A DNA stretch of 64,000 bases from Sediminibacter sp. Hel_I_10 (GCF_000688335.1 NZ_JHZX01000001.1:1178001-1242000), one strand, 5' to 3'; numbered from the stretch's first letter, positions 45,095-55,438 are shown. Notes: a model not told the origin generated them from the sequence alone. A program made the numbers and translations.

Positions 45095-48000
45095 TTAAAA
45101 TGTTAAATTAAAGCCGACGGTTAATGACTTAGTTTGGGGATAATACCAGCCGACAGATGATGTGTTTTGCGGATCAAAGTCCTCATCATACTTTGTAAAG
45201 ACAAAAAGATTGTATCCTGTAAAAAATACTCTTAGTTCATCAAAACCTTGGTTTTCTCCAAACTTAGGAAGTGTATAGCCTAAATTAATATTTTTAATTC
45301 TTACGTGGTCGGCATCACGTTTCCAAAAGTCAGAGTATCTATAATTATTGTCGTTAAACCCACCGTTAGATATTCGTGGATACGCAGCCCCAGTGTTTTG
45401 AGGTGTCCAATAATCCAATTGGTATTCATAACCGTTAAACCCATTTCGCAATGGACTTTGTGCCTCCCCATCTACATATATATCATATCCGCCAGCACCG
45501 GTCAATAGTACAGACAGCGAAAATCGTTTATATTCAGCACCTAAATTCAAAGAGTAATTGGTAGCCGGCTTATCTCCATTTCCAAATACCTTTTGATCCC
45601 TAACATCAATAATATTGTCGCCATTTAAATCCTGATATCTTACGTCGCCTGGTTGTATGCTCATATTTTCATTACCGTCTTGAATGGCCCACTGGTCTAT
45701 TTCTTCTTGATTTTGAAAAAGACCTTGGGAGATATAACCTCTTCTAAGACCTGTAAAGCCTCCTGTAATTGTAAGATTCTCTCTCATAAATGGGTCTTCT
45801 TGAAAATTTTCATCAATAAAAATGGCTTTTTCACGAGACCTTGAAAAGTTAAGTAACGCACTCACTTTTAAATCTTCATTTATTTGCTTGTTATAATTAA
45901 TAGAAAACTCAAAACCTTCATTCGAAAATTCGTAGAGATTTTGTGCTGCCAATCCCACTCCCAGAGTGCTTGGTACACTCCCCGAGGCAAATGCAATTAC
46001 ATCCTCTCTTTTCCGATAAAAATAATCGAAGGAAAGTGTTAAATCATTATCCAAGAAACTGGCATCTAAACCAATGTCATACGTTGTGTTGGTTTCCCAA
46101 GTAATGTCCCTGTTGGCCAATGCTGTATTATCTATAGTGGGTGTAGTACCCTCGTCATCTGCAGCAAAAAAGAAACTATAGGTAAAACCACTCAACCACT
46201 GATAAGCTGCCGTACCATCATTTCCGGCAGTTCCAATTGACCCTCTTAATTTTAGATTGCGAACAACGTCTTTAATTGGTTCAAAAAAAGGCTCTTCAGA
46301 TAACCGCCATCCTACAGAAACCGATGGGAAAAATCCCCATTCGTTTCCTGGCGCGAATCGCGATGATCCATCTACTCGAAATGAAGATTCCACAAAATAT
46401 GTTGCTTTATAGTCGTAGCTAAATCGGCCCACATACCCCCAACGGTTCTCTCGAAATTCTCCCCCCTCTGCTACTTGGTTTTGTAGTGACCCAGCAAACA
46501 ATTGGTCGATAGCATCAGATTGGAAATCTTGACGTCTCCCAAGAAAATTTTGACCTTCGATTTGTTGTATCTCAGTTAGAAACAGACCAGATATACTATG
46601 ATCACCAAAATCACGGTCGTAATTAAGTGATGGTCTTAAAACGTAAGAGTTGCTATAATTGGTAGATTGTTGTAAAATAGTTTCACTAAATGCACCTACT
46701 GGTGTGGCGGTAAACGGATTATACTCGCCAGTTTGTCTATTTAATGTAAACAACTCATAGCTTTTTCCCCAATCTTTGCTTATGACGTTATCATAAACTA
46801 GAGAACCAAATGCCTTGACGCTCAACCCTTCTACTTGGTTGATATCCCATTCCAATGAAAGTTTTGCATCAACGTTATTATTGGTTGAACGAAAATATCC
46901 CGCATTAAAATTTCTTAAGCCTTCCTCGATATGGATAGGACTAAAACTTGGCCGTGCTGGCGTTCCATCTGGATAATACGCCAAATCGGTAGGAAGTGCT
47001 CTACTAAGTTCTCTGAAAATATCGAATGCCGAATAAGCTGGGGCCTCGTTCTTTTTTCTTCGTCCTGCCAAATTAAGCGAAAGACTAAGGTTGTCTGTAA
47101 TCTGTGCATTAATGTTAGACCTTATATTATATTGTTCGAAAGAAAGCGCATCTGAATTATAATTTGAACCCTGATTAATAAAACCGGCAGATACAAAATA
47201 CTTTACCTTTTCACTTCCGCCGGATAAATTCAAATTATGACGTTGCTGAAAGCCCCATTCTTGAAGTACTAAATCTTTCCAATCTGTATCTGGATAATTT
47301 ATAGGATCTAGACCGTTTTGGAACAATTCTATTTCGGCATCTGTATAAAAGGGATCTAGATTTGCATTTCGTAACCCCTCATTCAATACCTGACCGTATT
47401 CAGCTGAACTTAAAAAATCGGGGTAATTTGTAAATGCTGTATATGTAAATTGATTACTATAAGTTAGTTTTGGCTTACCAACCTTCCCTTTTCTTGTAGT
47501 AATCAAAACCACACCATTACCACCTTGAACGCCGTAAACAGATGCAGCTGCGGCATCCTTTAATACAGATATGTTTTCAATCTCATTGGGATCCAGTTGG
47601 TTTAAATCCCCAGGTGCACCATCAACAATAACCAGTGCGTTACCAAAGTTTCTTACTTCAAAAGAGGAATTACTAAAACCCGGCTCACCCGAAGTTTGTC
47701 TTACAAATAGACCAGAGGCCAAGCCTTCTAAAGCATTACTCACATTTGGTACGGGCTGTTTTTTTAAAGTTTCCTCATCAATGGTTGAGATTGCTGAAAT
47801 GACTTTTGTTTTTGATTTACTGCCGTAGCCAATAACAACAATTTCATCTAAAGCATTTGAATCTTCTTTCAACGCTATTGTCAAAGACGTTTGATCTTTT
47901 ATTTCAACTTCTTGAGATACATAACCCAAGTATGAAATAATAATTACATCTCCTGAATTTACATCAATTTCAAAATTACCATCAAAATCAGTTTGAGTAC

Positions 48001-48181
48001 CATAGTTAGTTCCTTTGACTAAAACACTCGCTCCTAGCAAGGGGGTATCGCTGCTAGCATCAACAACTTTACCCGATAAAGAATTTTGCGCTATGGCAAA
48101 GGTTGTACAATATATTAATACCAGGGTAAGTAATTTTTGCTTCGAGGTTATTTTTAAGCAATTCAAAAACATTGTCTTCAT
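45095..48181 (-). CDS. SusC/RagA-like TonB-dependent outer-membrane transporter
   Basis: A 1028-residue transporter. Signal peptide; carboxypeptidase-regulatory-like domain (LSGKVVDASSDTPLLGASVLVKG, DGNFEID); TonB box region (LDEIVVIGYG); plug domain (VSNALEGLASGLFVRQ, SVLKDAAAASVYGVQGGNGVVLITT); then a 22-strand barrel that ends in the aromatic TVGFNLTF. It imports oligosaccharides across the outer membrane using TonB-ExbBD energy together with SusD. It is 93 bases downstream of the T9SS binding protein. No sigma or anti-sigma genes are near, so control probably comes from the membrane regulator at 51050-53962. Confidence 0.95.
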   Translation of the reverse strand: MKTMFLNCLKITSKQKLLTLVLIYCTTFAIAQNSLSGKVVDASSDTPLLGASVLVKGTNYGTQTDFDGNFEIDVNSGDVIIISYLGYVSQEVEIKDQTSLTIALKEDSNALDEIVVIGYGSKSKTKVISAISTIDEETLKKQPVPNVSNALEGLASGLFVRQTSGEPGFSNSSFEVRNFGNALVIVDGAPGDLNQLDPNEIENISVLKDAAAASVYGVQGGNGVVLITTRKGKVGKPKLTYSNQFTYTAFTNYPDFLSSAEYGQVLNEGLRNANLDPFYTDAEIELFQNGLDPINYPDTDWKDLVLQEWGFQQRHNLNLSGGSEKVKYFVSAGFINQGSNYNSDALSFEQYNIRSNINAQITDNLSLSLNLAGRRKKNEAPAYSAFDIFRELSRALPTDLAYYPDGTPARPSFSPIHIEEGLRNFNAGYFRSTNNNVDAKLSLEWDINQVEGLSVKAFGSLVYDNVISKDWGKSYELFTLNRQTGEYNPFTATPVGAFSETILQQSTNYSNSYVLRPSLNYDRDFGDHSISGLFLTEIQQIEGQNFLGRRQDFQSDAIDQLFAGSLQNQVAEGGEFRENRWGYVGRFSYDYKATYFVESSFRVDGSSRFAPGNEWGFFPSVSVGWRLSEEPFFEPIKDVVRNLKLRGSIGTAGNDGTAAYQWLSGFTYSFFFAADDEGTTPTIDNTALANRDITWETNTTYDIGLDASFLDNDLTLSFDYFYRKREDVIAFASGSVPSTLGVGLAAQNLYEFSNEGFEFSINYNKQINEDLKVSALLNFSRSREKAIFIDENFQEDPFMRENLTITGGFTGLRRGYISQGLFQNQEEIDQWAIQDGNENMSIQPGDVRYQDLNGDNIIDVRDQKVFGNGDKPATNYSLNLGAEYKRFSLSVLLTGAGGYDIYVDGEAQSPLRNGFNGYEYQLDYWTPQNTGAAYPRISNGGFNDNNYRYSDFWKRDADHVRIKNINLGYTLPKFGENQGFDELRVFFTGYNLFVFTKYDEDFDPQNTSSVGWYYPQTKSLTVGFNLTF

Positions 48182-48274
48182 ATTTATTATCTGATTTACC
48201 TGAAATGGACGACTATTTCACTCTTTTTGGCTTCATACATTAGAATTGTGTGAGCAAAAAGAATAATGAAACTA

Positions 48275-49885
48275 TTATTGTTTTATAATCCTTTTACTCA
48301 CTATTCCTAATGCTGTTCTAATTTGAGCTATGTAGATACCAGAAGTTAAATTACTGGCGTCAATGTTTAATGATGATACGTTAACGTTAGGTTTCGAATA
48401 CATTACTTTTTTTCCTAGCATATCAAAAACCTCAATTTCATTTATAATTATATTATTTGTGGTAACACTCCAAAAATTAGCTGCAGGATTTGGATAGATC
48501 TTGACTTCGGAGAGTTGAAAATCCTGAATTTCTAAAGGTGCACCTGAGTAGAAATAAACGTTATCAATATAAAAGGTAGCATCGTTAAAACCTTGAGAGG
48601 TATTTCCTGCTCCTTGACCATTACCATCAAACAATTCAGTATCAAACTTAAATTGAAAAATATCTGTTAAAGAAAAGTCTGAATTTATTTCTGTGAAATA
48701 ACTTAAGGGCACATCCACACCTACCCATTGATTCTGTAAAGCATTAGCAATGATATAAGCCACTTCTCCCGTAGATGAACTAATTGGAGAGGCTCTGAAT
48801 TGTGTACCGTTTGAAGTCCAATAGTCAAAGTGTAAATAATCTCTTCCTGAAACGTCTATGGCGTCAAAAGTTATTCCTTGGTAATTGAGACCGGCGTATT
48901 TTAGCGTGTTATTTTCATTTATCACCTCTTGCGTCATAACTGTAGCCTGACCCCAACCAGGATTATAATTCGGATTAATTGGAGATGTATACAAATCGCT
49001 ATATAAAGAGTTAACATCTTCCTGTGCATAAGTTGGATCTTCGGCATCTGTATTTGGGAGCGTTGCGGTAAAAGCCACTATGTAATCTGTTGATGTTGAC
49101 ATATCTTGCGACGTTACCGTTATTGTTGTTGTCCCTGGTATATCAGAAGCTACCGTAATAACGCTTGTTGCTTCTGGAGCTGTAGTTGTTGCTGTAATGG
49201 TAGGTACAGTAGTTGTTCCAAAAGGCAAATTGTATGTATAACTCGTAACACCTGATGCAAAACCTGAAATTGATACACCATCCACCTTCAAATCACTTAA
49301 AGATGCATCTACAGACGTATCTGGTGTTACATTTATCAAAGACATATTATCTATGATAATACCAGTTGTGCCATAAGTACTTCCGCCTGATCTAAAAAGA
49401 AGGTAATAGGTACCAGCCGTGGTTACTTCAAATTCTCCCGGATTGGTATTTGGGTCACATCCAGATGCTGTAGCTAAACCATCATAAGTTTTTATATCTG
49501 GACAATCCCACGCATTGTATGCCTTAATAACCTGTTGATCTCCGCTATAATCAGCATTTTGAACTGGTTCTGTAGTGCCGATGTAAACCTCACCCCAACA
49601 GTCGTTAATTTCTGTGTATGTCATATTCATATCGAACTGATAAGTACCAGGATCAAGCACTATAGACGTATACACCCCCATATGTTTCCAATCTCCAGCG
49701 GCAGTCTCATTGAATGTCGCAACACCTTCAGCAATAGTGACTGATCCCAAGGTATTTGCCTCTTCATAATGATTTATAACCGTCCAACCGGTTGCATCAT
49801 CGAAGACTCCGTTTGGAATTAAGTTTTGACCAAATCCAATAACATTGGTCAACATAAATACAAGTAATAAAGTAATTTTTTTCAT
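48275..49885 (-). CDS. secreted glycan-binding-module protein with T9SS sorting domain
   Basis: About 535 residues from the ATG at 49885 (MKKITLLLVFM); the upstream ATG at 49915 would put ten residues before the signal peptide. The first module (NLIPNGVFDDATGWTVIN to DNMSLIN, about residues 18-190) is clearly homologous to the C-terminal module of the PKD lipoprotein. A Big-like domain (about 200-280), a CBM4/9-like beta-sandwich (about 290-455) and a type A T9SS domain (VKIYPNPAANFWSV) follow. No catalytic residues are apparent. As the first gene of the operon it may be a released or cell-surface glycan binder. Confidence 0.75.
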   Translation of the reverse strand: MKKITLLLVFMLTNVIGFGQNLIPNGVFDDATGWTVINHYEEANTLGSVTIAEGVATFNETAAGDWKHMGVYTSIVLDPGTYQFDMNMTYTEINDCWGEVYIGTTEPVQNADYSGDQQVIKAYNAWDCPDIKTYDGLATASGCDPNTNPGEFEVTTAGTYYLLFRSGGSTYGTTGIIIDNMSLINVTPDTSVDASLSDLKVDGVSISGFASGVTSYTYNLPFGTTTVPTITATTTAPEATSVITVASDIPGTTTITVTSQDMSTSTDYIVAFTATLPNTDAEDPTYAQEDVNSLYSDLYTSPINPNYNPGWGQATVMTQEVINENNTLKYAGLNYQGITFDAIDVSGRDYLHFDYWTSNGTQFRASPISSSTGEVAYIIANALQNQWVGVDVPLSYFTEINSDFSLTDIFQFKFDTELFDGNGQGAGNTSQGFNDATFYIDNVYFYSGAPLEIQDFQLSEVKIYPNPAANFWSVTTNNIIINEIEVFDMLGKKVMYSKPNVNVSSLNIDASNLTSGIYIAQIRTALGIVSKRIIKQ

Positions 49886-51049
49886 CGTTAAGGTTTTAGT
49901 TAATTTTGTATACATATGCGTTAATATCGTTGCTATTAAAGTTTGATAATCTCCATACCTTTACATTCACACTTGAATGATCAAAGGTTAACAGAATCTT
50001 AATGTTTTCCTAACAACGAACATCTACATCCTCTTATGGTCTTGTGTAGAGTACTCTACAAAACCTCTACAATAAATAATTAAATTACTGTTTTTCAGTG
50101 TTTTAAATTTTATTAATTTAGAATGAAATTTGCTAATCTAGAATATTTAGATAAGTCTAGTTAATTGCAGAGATTATATTAATCATATTAATAGTTTTTA
50201 AAAATTTATAATATCACTCTCGAAGAAAATTAATTGATATTGACTGAGCAATTGTTCTAAAAAAACATAAATCTCATTAATGCGCATAGTAAATACCGCG
50301 AAGCATTATTTGTTAATTGATCATCCAACAATTAAACAAGATGTGTGAAATTATGGATGAATTATTTAGCGAAATTTGCAATATGAATACTATTGAAGTA
50401 ATTGTCTGAGTCCTCATTTTTAACCGAAAATGATAACCTCTTTTGATCCCCATATTTTTTAGTTGAATGCTTAAGCTGTCTCCTGCCGTGACAGATATTG
50501 AAATATTTGGTCCATCACCAAATCTCAATCTCCCATATCTACCATTTACACTTTTTAGATTTAGAACAACCTTACCTAAAACATCCTCTTTAAAAGTTGA
50601 ATTTCTTTGTTTTCAATTCCGTTAAAATAATAGGAGGAACTGCTCTTACACAAAGAACAATAATCGTTAAAAACCACCTTATTCACGTTATCCAAAATAC
50701 GAGCTTCTTCTTGGGAAGCCTAAGTAATTGTAATGTGCATTGGAAACAGGAAAGTTCTAATTTATAATGAAGTTTTTGATACTTAATCTTGAATAAGAAG
50801 AACATTGGGTGAAGTGAAATTGAATGACCTAAAACCAAAATATCCCGGTTTTTTATGAATTAAGTAGCAAAATATTTCGGAATCATACTATTTTCTTTTA
50901 GAATCCTAAAAATGCTCTCAAACTATATAATAAGTGCTCATTACAATTACCATATTTACGGTTTAACTTGCGATATAACATCTAAGTAAACTCTACAATA
51001 AAAGTCCAGATTGCTAAATACACTGCTTTGAAATAAATATTCTATTTTA
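49886..51049. other. 1.16 kb gap at the head of the beta-glucan operon
   Basis: The region must hold the operon promoter, but I find no clear TAnnTTTG/TTTG pair. Around 50313-50610 on the minus strand about 95 codons are open (NGRYGRLRFGDGPN, then SVTAGDSLSIQLKN). They lack a convincing start, and a stop lies just upstream, so this looks like a gene remnant. The rest is AT-rich and shows no repeat or hairpin that I can support. Confidence 0.45.
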
Positions 51050-53962
51050 TCAGAAAGACTGAATGTAGTTTACCAGACTTGAATCTTTAGGTAAATCTAG
51101 TTTTTTTCTTAGCCGCCATCGGCCTTGCTCTACGCTTTTTATAGAGATGTTCAATAAAGAAGCAATTTCTTTTGAAGAAAGATTTAATTTAAGATAAGCA
51201 CTTAATTTTATTTCGTTTGAGGATAAATCTGGATGTTCTTCTCTCAATTTATCAAAAAAATCAGAGTGTGCATTTCTAAAATGAAGTTCGAAAGTAAGCC
51301 AGTCATCTTTATCGACAAGATGGGTGTTGATTTTTTTTAACACCTTTTTTATTGGAGAATGTAAAGAGCTATTTAAAACATTTTTGTCTATTCTCTCTAT
51401 ATCTTCAATTAAATCGGTTAGTAACTCATTCTTCTTCAAGTTGTTTAAAGTAGAAGATGCCAATTCATTATTTTTCTTTTTAATTTCTAAGTTTAAATTT
51501 TCTTCTTTCAGAGTTAAAACTTCCTTATCGATTTCTAGTTTTTCTAGTTTAAATTTTTCCTTTTCTCGTTGCCTCTTTTCTGCTTCCATTTCTTTAAGCC
51601 GTTCAATCTGCTTCTTATTTTTTCTCTTAAAATACGCTCTGTACAAAATATTGATAAGAATCAATACTAAAGCATAAACAATAAAAGCCATCGTACTTAA
51701 GTACCATGGAGCTCTTACAATAAAAGATTTACTCACGGTTTGAGATAAATCTCCATTCTCATCACCCGAGCGTATTTCTAATTCATAAGACCCCTGAGAC
51801 AAACCCGGAAAGTTTAATTCTGAAACATAGTCCAAATTAGACCACTCATTCTTTAACCCTTTGAGCTTATATTGAACTTTATTAGAATACCCTAAAGGCG
51901 TCTTTGGTAGTGCTATTCTTACTTTGATGAAATTATTGCCATGTGGAACATCCAATTTATTATTTTGTTCAATCGGAGCTAGTATCGTATCCTTTTCACT
52001 GATGAGTTCAATAGACCGAATAGTGGGTGGTATTTTTTCCGAATCAAGATCTGTAGCATCAATTCTATGGAAAATTACACCTCCATTGATCCCTATTGCA
52101 AAAATAGAATCTTTAATTTTTTCAAATTTATTGAAGTCATTATGATGCTTACCTCTTATAGCATAGAACGGTTTTTGGATTTTAACAAATTTACCTCGGT
52201 CTCTCAAAATATATCCGAGAGATTTTGGCGTAGAATACCAAAACACATCACCATCTTGAGAAATGCTATTGATATCACTTATGCCTTTGAAAAGTTGAGA
52301 CGCATATTTTTGGGTTATAAAGGTATTATCTATGGGATCATAATTGAAAAATCCTTTTGGATTATAAAAAACAAGGTTGTTATCTATTTTACTTATATAA
52401 GCAAGTGTTTGCACGAAAGCATTACCAATACCATAAAATTCAAATTCTTGAAGATCCATGCCGTCTTTCGATAAGACTAAACGGTAATATCCCTTTGTTG
52501 GATGGGCTACCCATAATTGACCGTATTTATCGAACTCCATAAAACGGGAAGATTCGCCGAAATTTTCCCATTTATTTATAAAAACCCACTCCCCATTTAT
52601 CTTTTTAAAGACACCCACACCTGAATAGAAGCCAACATATAAAAGATCATCTATTTCGGGATGTTTTCTAAAAATCCATCCTCCGCCTTCTTTATGTATT
52701 GATTTTAGTTTATGATTCTCTATGATTGAAACTCCTTCATGTGAACCTACCAAAACCTGATTATCAATCTCTTCTATCTTCCAAATTTGACCAATACTCT
52801 CATCAATTAATTCTATTTCTGAATTGGGCTGGTATATGTTTTTTTCAAATAGTCCTTGACTCGTTCCTAAATAGAGGGTAGTATCTTTTAAATGACTCGT
52901 AAAAATGGTTCCAAACTCGCCTTCGTTATCCAACAAATAGTTGGTATTGCTGCTAATTTGCAAATAACTCAACCCTCGTTCTGTACCTATCCATAGATTA
53001 CCATTAAAATCGCCATAGAGTCTACTTATCGTATTTTCTAAAAGCCCTTTATTTTTCTCTTGATGTAAGACGATATTCCCATCGGAGGAGATGACATAGA
53101 TTCCCTTTCTAATAGTTCCTAAAGCCAGCTGATTATTATCTAATTCCTGAGCATCGTTGACCAAGTGCTTTTCTATAAATGCATTTATCTCCCATGTGTT
53201 TTTTGACAACGCGCCTTCCTTCCATGACCAAATGCCATTATTCTTTGTAATTATTGAAAGCTCATTATTAGATCTTACAAATACGTCAATAATCTCAAGT
53301 GTTTCCTTTTCAGAACCCTCAATTAACAACAGCTTGTTACCTTTTATTTCGCACAAGCCTACTCCGGAATCTTGAATAAAAACACGTCCCTTTGATGACA
53401 TTAGCGCATTGAAACCTTTGATAGCTGTAATTTTATCAAGCTCTTCACTAACTGGATCATATATGTATATTTCCTGAAACGTTTGAAAAAGAATCTTGCC
53501 GTTCAATTCATGGATTTCAGTAAAAACAGGTAATAGCGGATCGTTTTTTTCAGGATGCTTGAAAAACAACGTTGTAAATTTTAACACCCCTTTATCATTT
53601 TTAGACCAATATCCAAAACCTCCATGACCACCAGTATAAATATGCTGATCATCAATGTACAATACCGTTCTTAAATCTGACTCTGTTCCTGATGTGTAGT
53701 TTTTCCAGCGAATACCATCATATTCCAACAATCCTGCTGGTGTAGCAAAATACATCTCACCACTTTCATTTTGTGAAATATCAAAAATCTGTAAATTTTG
53801 ATTGATCTCTTCAGTCGTGAAATTTTTGACAAGTGGTGTTCCTGGGAGCTGAAATACCTGTCCCTGTAACATCCAATTAAAACCTATAAAAGCAGTAAAA
53901 ATTAAGAGTCTGTAAGCGCTTTTATAAGATATTCTTAATTTAACGTTGTGATTTTGCGACAT
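51050..53962 (-). CDS. membrane-spanning sensor-regulator: beta-propeller, Y_Y_Y domain, LuxR-like helix-turn-helix
   Basis: About 970 residues from the ATG at 53962 (MSQNHNVKLR); a -7/-33 promoter lies 34 bases upstream. Order: signal-anchor; periplasmic two-propeller region (FDISQNESGEMYFATPAGLLEYDG, LYGDFNGNLWIGTERGLSYL); a triple-tyrosine domain (VQYKLKGLKNEWSNLDYVSELNFPGLSQGSYEL); one transmembrane helix near residue 760; a long charged coiled coil; and a C-terminal HTH (LSSNEIKLSAYLKLNLSSKEIASLLN, SVEQGRWRLRKKL). It has no histidine kinase or receiver domain, so it would act directly on DNA from the membrane. It is the likely sensor and activator of the adjacent locus. Confidence 0.87.
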   Translation of the reverse strand: MSQNHNVKLRISYKSAYRLLIFTAFIGFNWMLQGQVFQLPGTPLVKNFTTEEINQNLQIFDISQNESGEMYFATPAGLLEYDGIRWKNYTSGTESDLRTVLYIDDQHIYTGGHGGFGYWSKNDKGVLKFTTLFFKHPEKNDPLLPVFTEIHELNGKILFQTFQEIYIYDPVSEELDKITAIKGFNALMSSKGRVFIQDSGVGLCEIKGNKLLLIEGSEKETLEIIDVFVRSNNELSIITKNNGIWSWKEGALSKNTWEINAFIEKHLVNDAQELDNNQLALGTIRKGIYVISSDGNIVLHQEKNKGLLENTISRLYGDFNGNLWIGTERGLSYLQISSNTNYLLDNEGEFGTIFTSHLKDTTLYLGTSQGLFEKNIYQPNSEIELIDESIGQIWKIEEIDNQVLVGSHEGVSIIENHKLKSIHKEGGGWIFRKHPEIDDLLYVGFYSGVGVFKKINGEWVFINKWENFGESSRFMEFDKYGQLWVAHPTKGYYRLVLSKDGMDLQEFEFYGIGNAFVQTLAYISKIDNNLVFYNPKGFFNYDPIDNTFITQKYASQLFKGISDINSISQDGDVFWYSTPKSLGYILRDRGKFVKIQKPFYAIRGKHHNDFNKFEKIKDSIFAIGINGGVIFHRIDATDLDSEKIPPTIRSIELISEKDTILAPIEQNNKLDVPHGNNFIKVRIALPKTPLGYSNKVQYKLKGLKNEWSNLDYVSELNFPGLSQGSYELEIRSGDENGDLSQTVSKSFIVRAPWYLSTMAFIVYALVLILINILYRAYFKRKNKKQIERLKEMEAEKRQREKEKFKLEKLEIDKEVLTLKEENLNLEIKKKNNELASSTLNNLKKNELLTDLIEDIERIDKNVLNSSLHSPIKKVLKKINTHLVDKDDWLTFELHFRNAHSDFFDKLREEHPDLSSNEIKLSAYLKLNLSSKEIASLLNISIKSVEQGRWRLRKKLDLPKDSSLVNYIQSF

Positions 53963-53995
53963 AAACGTTTTAAAAGCTATTTTAATGAAAACCCT

Positions 53996-54028
53996 CAAAT
54001 ATAATCAAAATCATATCAGGCTTCAAAA
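53996..54028 (-). promoter_or_regulatory. promoter of the sensor-regulator gene
   Basis: On the minus strand a TTTTG (-33) is followed after 20 bases by TATATTTG, matching TTTG-N19-TAnnTTTG. The -7 element ends 33 bases before the chosen ATG (53962). It is the best-spaced Bacteroidota promoter in the window. Confidence 0.6.
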
Positions 54029-54153
54029 CTCTTAAATAGGGTTGTTATATTTATATCTAATTTCTTTTTAGTTCAAATTTCAGCAACAACTGTATTCTTA
54101 AATTGGAATAGGCTTAAGTCATTAATTAAATTTTGAGTCAACTCTAACTCCTA

Positions 54154-55431
54154 TTAAGTTTTAATTAAAGTCTTTGCAATTTGACCTTGAACACTTTTTA
54201 AGAGTAAAATGTAAATTCCCGAAGGCCAATTTGAAGTATTGATGAACTCTTGTTCTTGCTGCGCACTCATCTTTTGCCCTAAGGAATTAAATATTTCAAC
54301 GGTATCATAATTCATTTTAGAATCGATATGAATGACATCTGAAAATGGATTTGGATACACCGAAACTATATTTAAATCTTCTTGAGTTATTGATAATGCG
54401 TTACAAAACGGATTTTCTCCAGCAGCAGTGATGAAGGTCCCATTGTCAATATACCAATTTTCCCATGTGCCACCGCTACCATTTGTCCAGTCTGCAAGAT
54501 TAAAATGATTGATCCCACCATAAGTTCCTGCGACTTTATAAACTTTGAGAGCTTCTTCGTTTTTATTCCATGTCACAGGCACTCCCGCTGTAACGTTTTC
54601 TGGCATAAAATCTGAAACACAATTGGATTGTAAAAAATAGGCATATTCTGGATAATCTGGGTATTCGCCAAATACATTGGCAATGCCATCTGCATCTACA
54701 CATACTGCTGTATATTCATTGCAGGCTATACCAAAGGCATTCAAGCCATTGTCTTTTGCATACCGTGCTAAAAACACACTATGTCTCGCCTTTCTATCGG
54801 GATCATCGTAATGGGAGTCTGTAATGAGATTTTCTAAATATGGAATGTCTAAAAAATCATTGTAACCTAAAGTCAGATCAGGATGGTAAGGGTCTGCGAG
54901 TGCCTCAGCGTTTAAAATCGTGCCATTTTCCGCAGAAAAATAAGCGCTTCCCAATATGGCCATTCCTGCACTTGTACCGCCGATGACCCCTTGTTTAACG
55001 TTGATAAAATTATTAAGCGCAGCTTCCATAGCATTATTCTTAAAGTAGGACACGTAATCAAACTGATCTCCGCCGGCAAACCAAATGGCTTCAGCATTGG
55101 CTACTTTCTCCAGCACATAAGGATCGGTTGCTCCTAACTCATTAGCAATTACAAATGTGGTTACCGAGTTGATACCAATGCCTAGTTCCGAATAAAAATA
55201 ATCATTGTAGCCATCACTCCCTGAAGCTCTTAAAACCACAATATCTCCACCGTTGGCCTTATTTAAAAACCATGCCATCGCTTCGTCATTCTCAGTTGCA
55301 CCTCCCATGAGACACACGCCAGACTCATGATTGGTATCTAGATCTACACTGCTGCCTGTGGCGTATTCGGTATAATTTTGAGCGTAAAAAAACGGTGTAC
55401 TTAAAAAGAATAGGAGCAAACTATATTTCAT
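54154..55431 (-). CDS. secreted cyanophycinase (peptidase S51) with T9SS sorting domain
   Basis: A 425-residue exported serine peptidase. A signal peptide ends FFYAQ. The S51 core has WFAGGDQFDYV and the nucleophile elbow VIGGTSAGMAILG (Ser at about residue 155). ITDSHYDDPDRKARH matches the cyanophycinase active-site segment. The last 75 residues (IVSVYPNPFSDVIHID, then GIYILLL) are a T9SS type A signal. Cyanophycinase cuts the Asp-Arg storage polymer cyanophycin into beta-Asp-Arg dipeptides. Export suggests scavenging of cyanobacterial polymer, though other S51 substrates are possible. It lies seven bases downstream of the M20 peptidase gene. Confidence 0.87.
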   Translation of the reverse strand: MKYSLLLFFLSTPFFYAQNYTEYATGSSVDLDTNHESGVCLMGGATENDEAMAWFLNKANGGDIVVLRASGSDGYNDYFYSELGIGINSVTTFVIANELGATDPYVLEKVANAEAIWFAGGDQFDYVSYFKNNAMEAALNNFINVKQGVIGGTSAGMAILGSAYFSAENGTILNAEALADPYHPDLTLGYNDFLDIPYLENLITDSHYDDPDRKARHSVFLARYAKDNGLNAFGIACNEYTAVCVDADGIANVFGEYPDYPEYAYFLQSNCVSDFMPENVTAGVPVTWNKNEEALKVYKVAGTYGGINHFNLADWTNGSGGTWENWYIDNGTFITAAGENPFCNALSITQEDLNIVSVYPNPFSDVIHIDSKMNYDTVEIFNSLGQKMSAQQEQEFINTSNWPSGIYILLLKSVQGQIAKTLIKT

Positions 55432-55438
55432 ATCTCTA

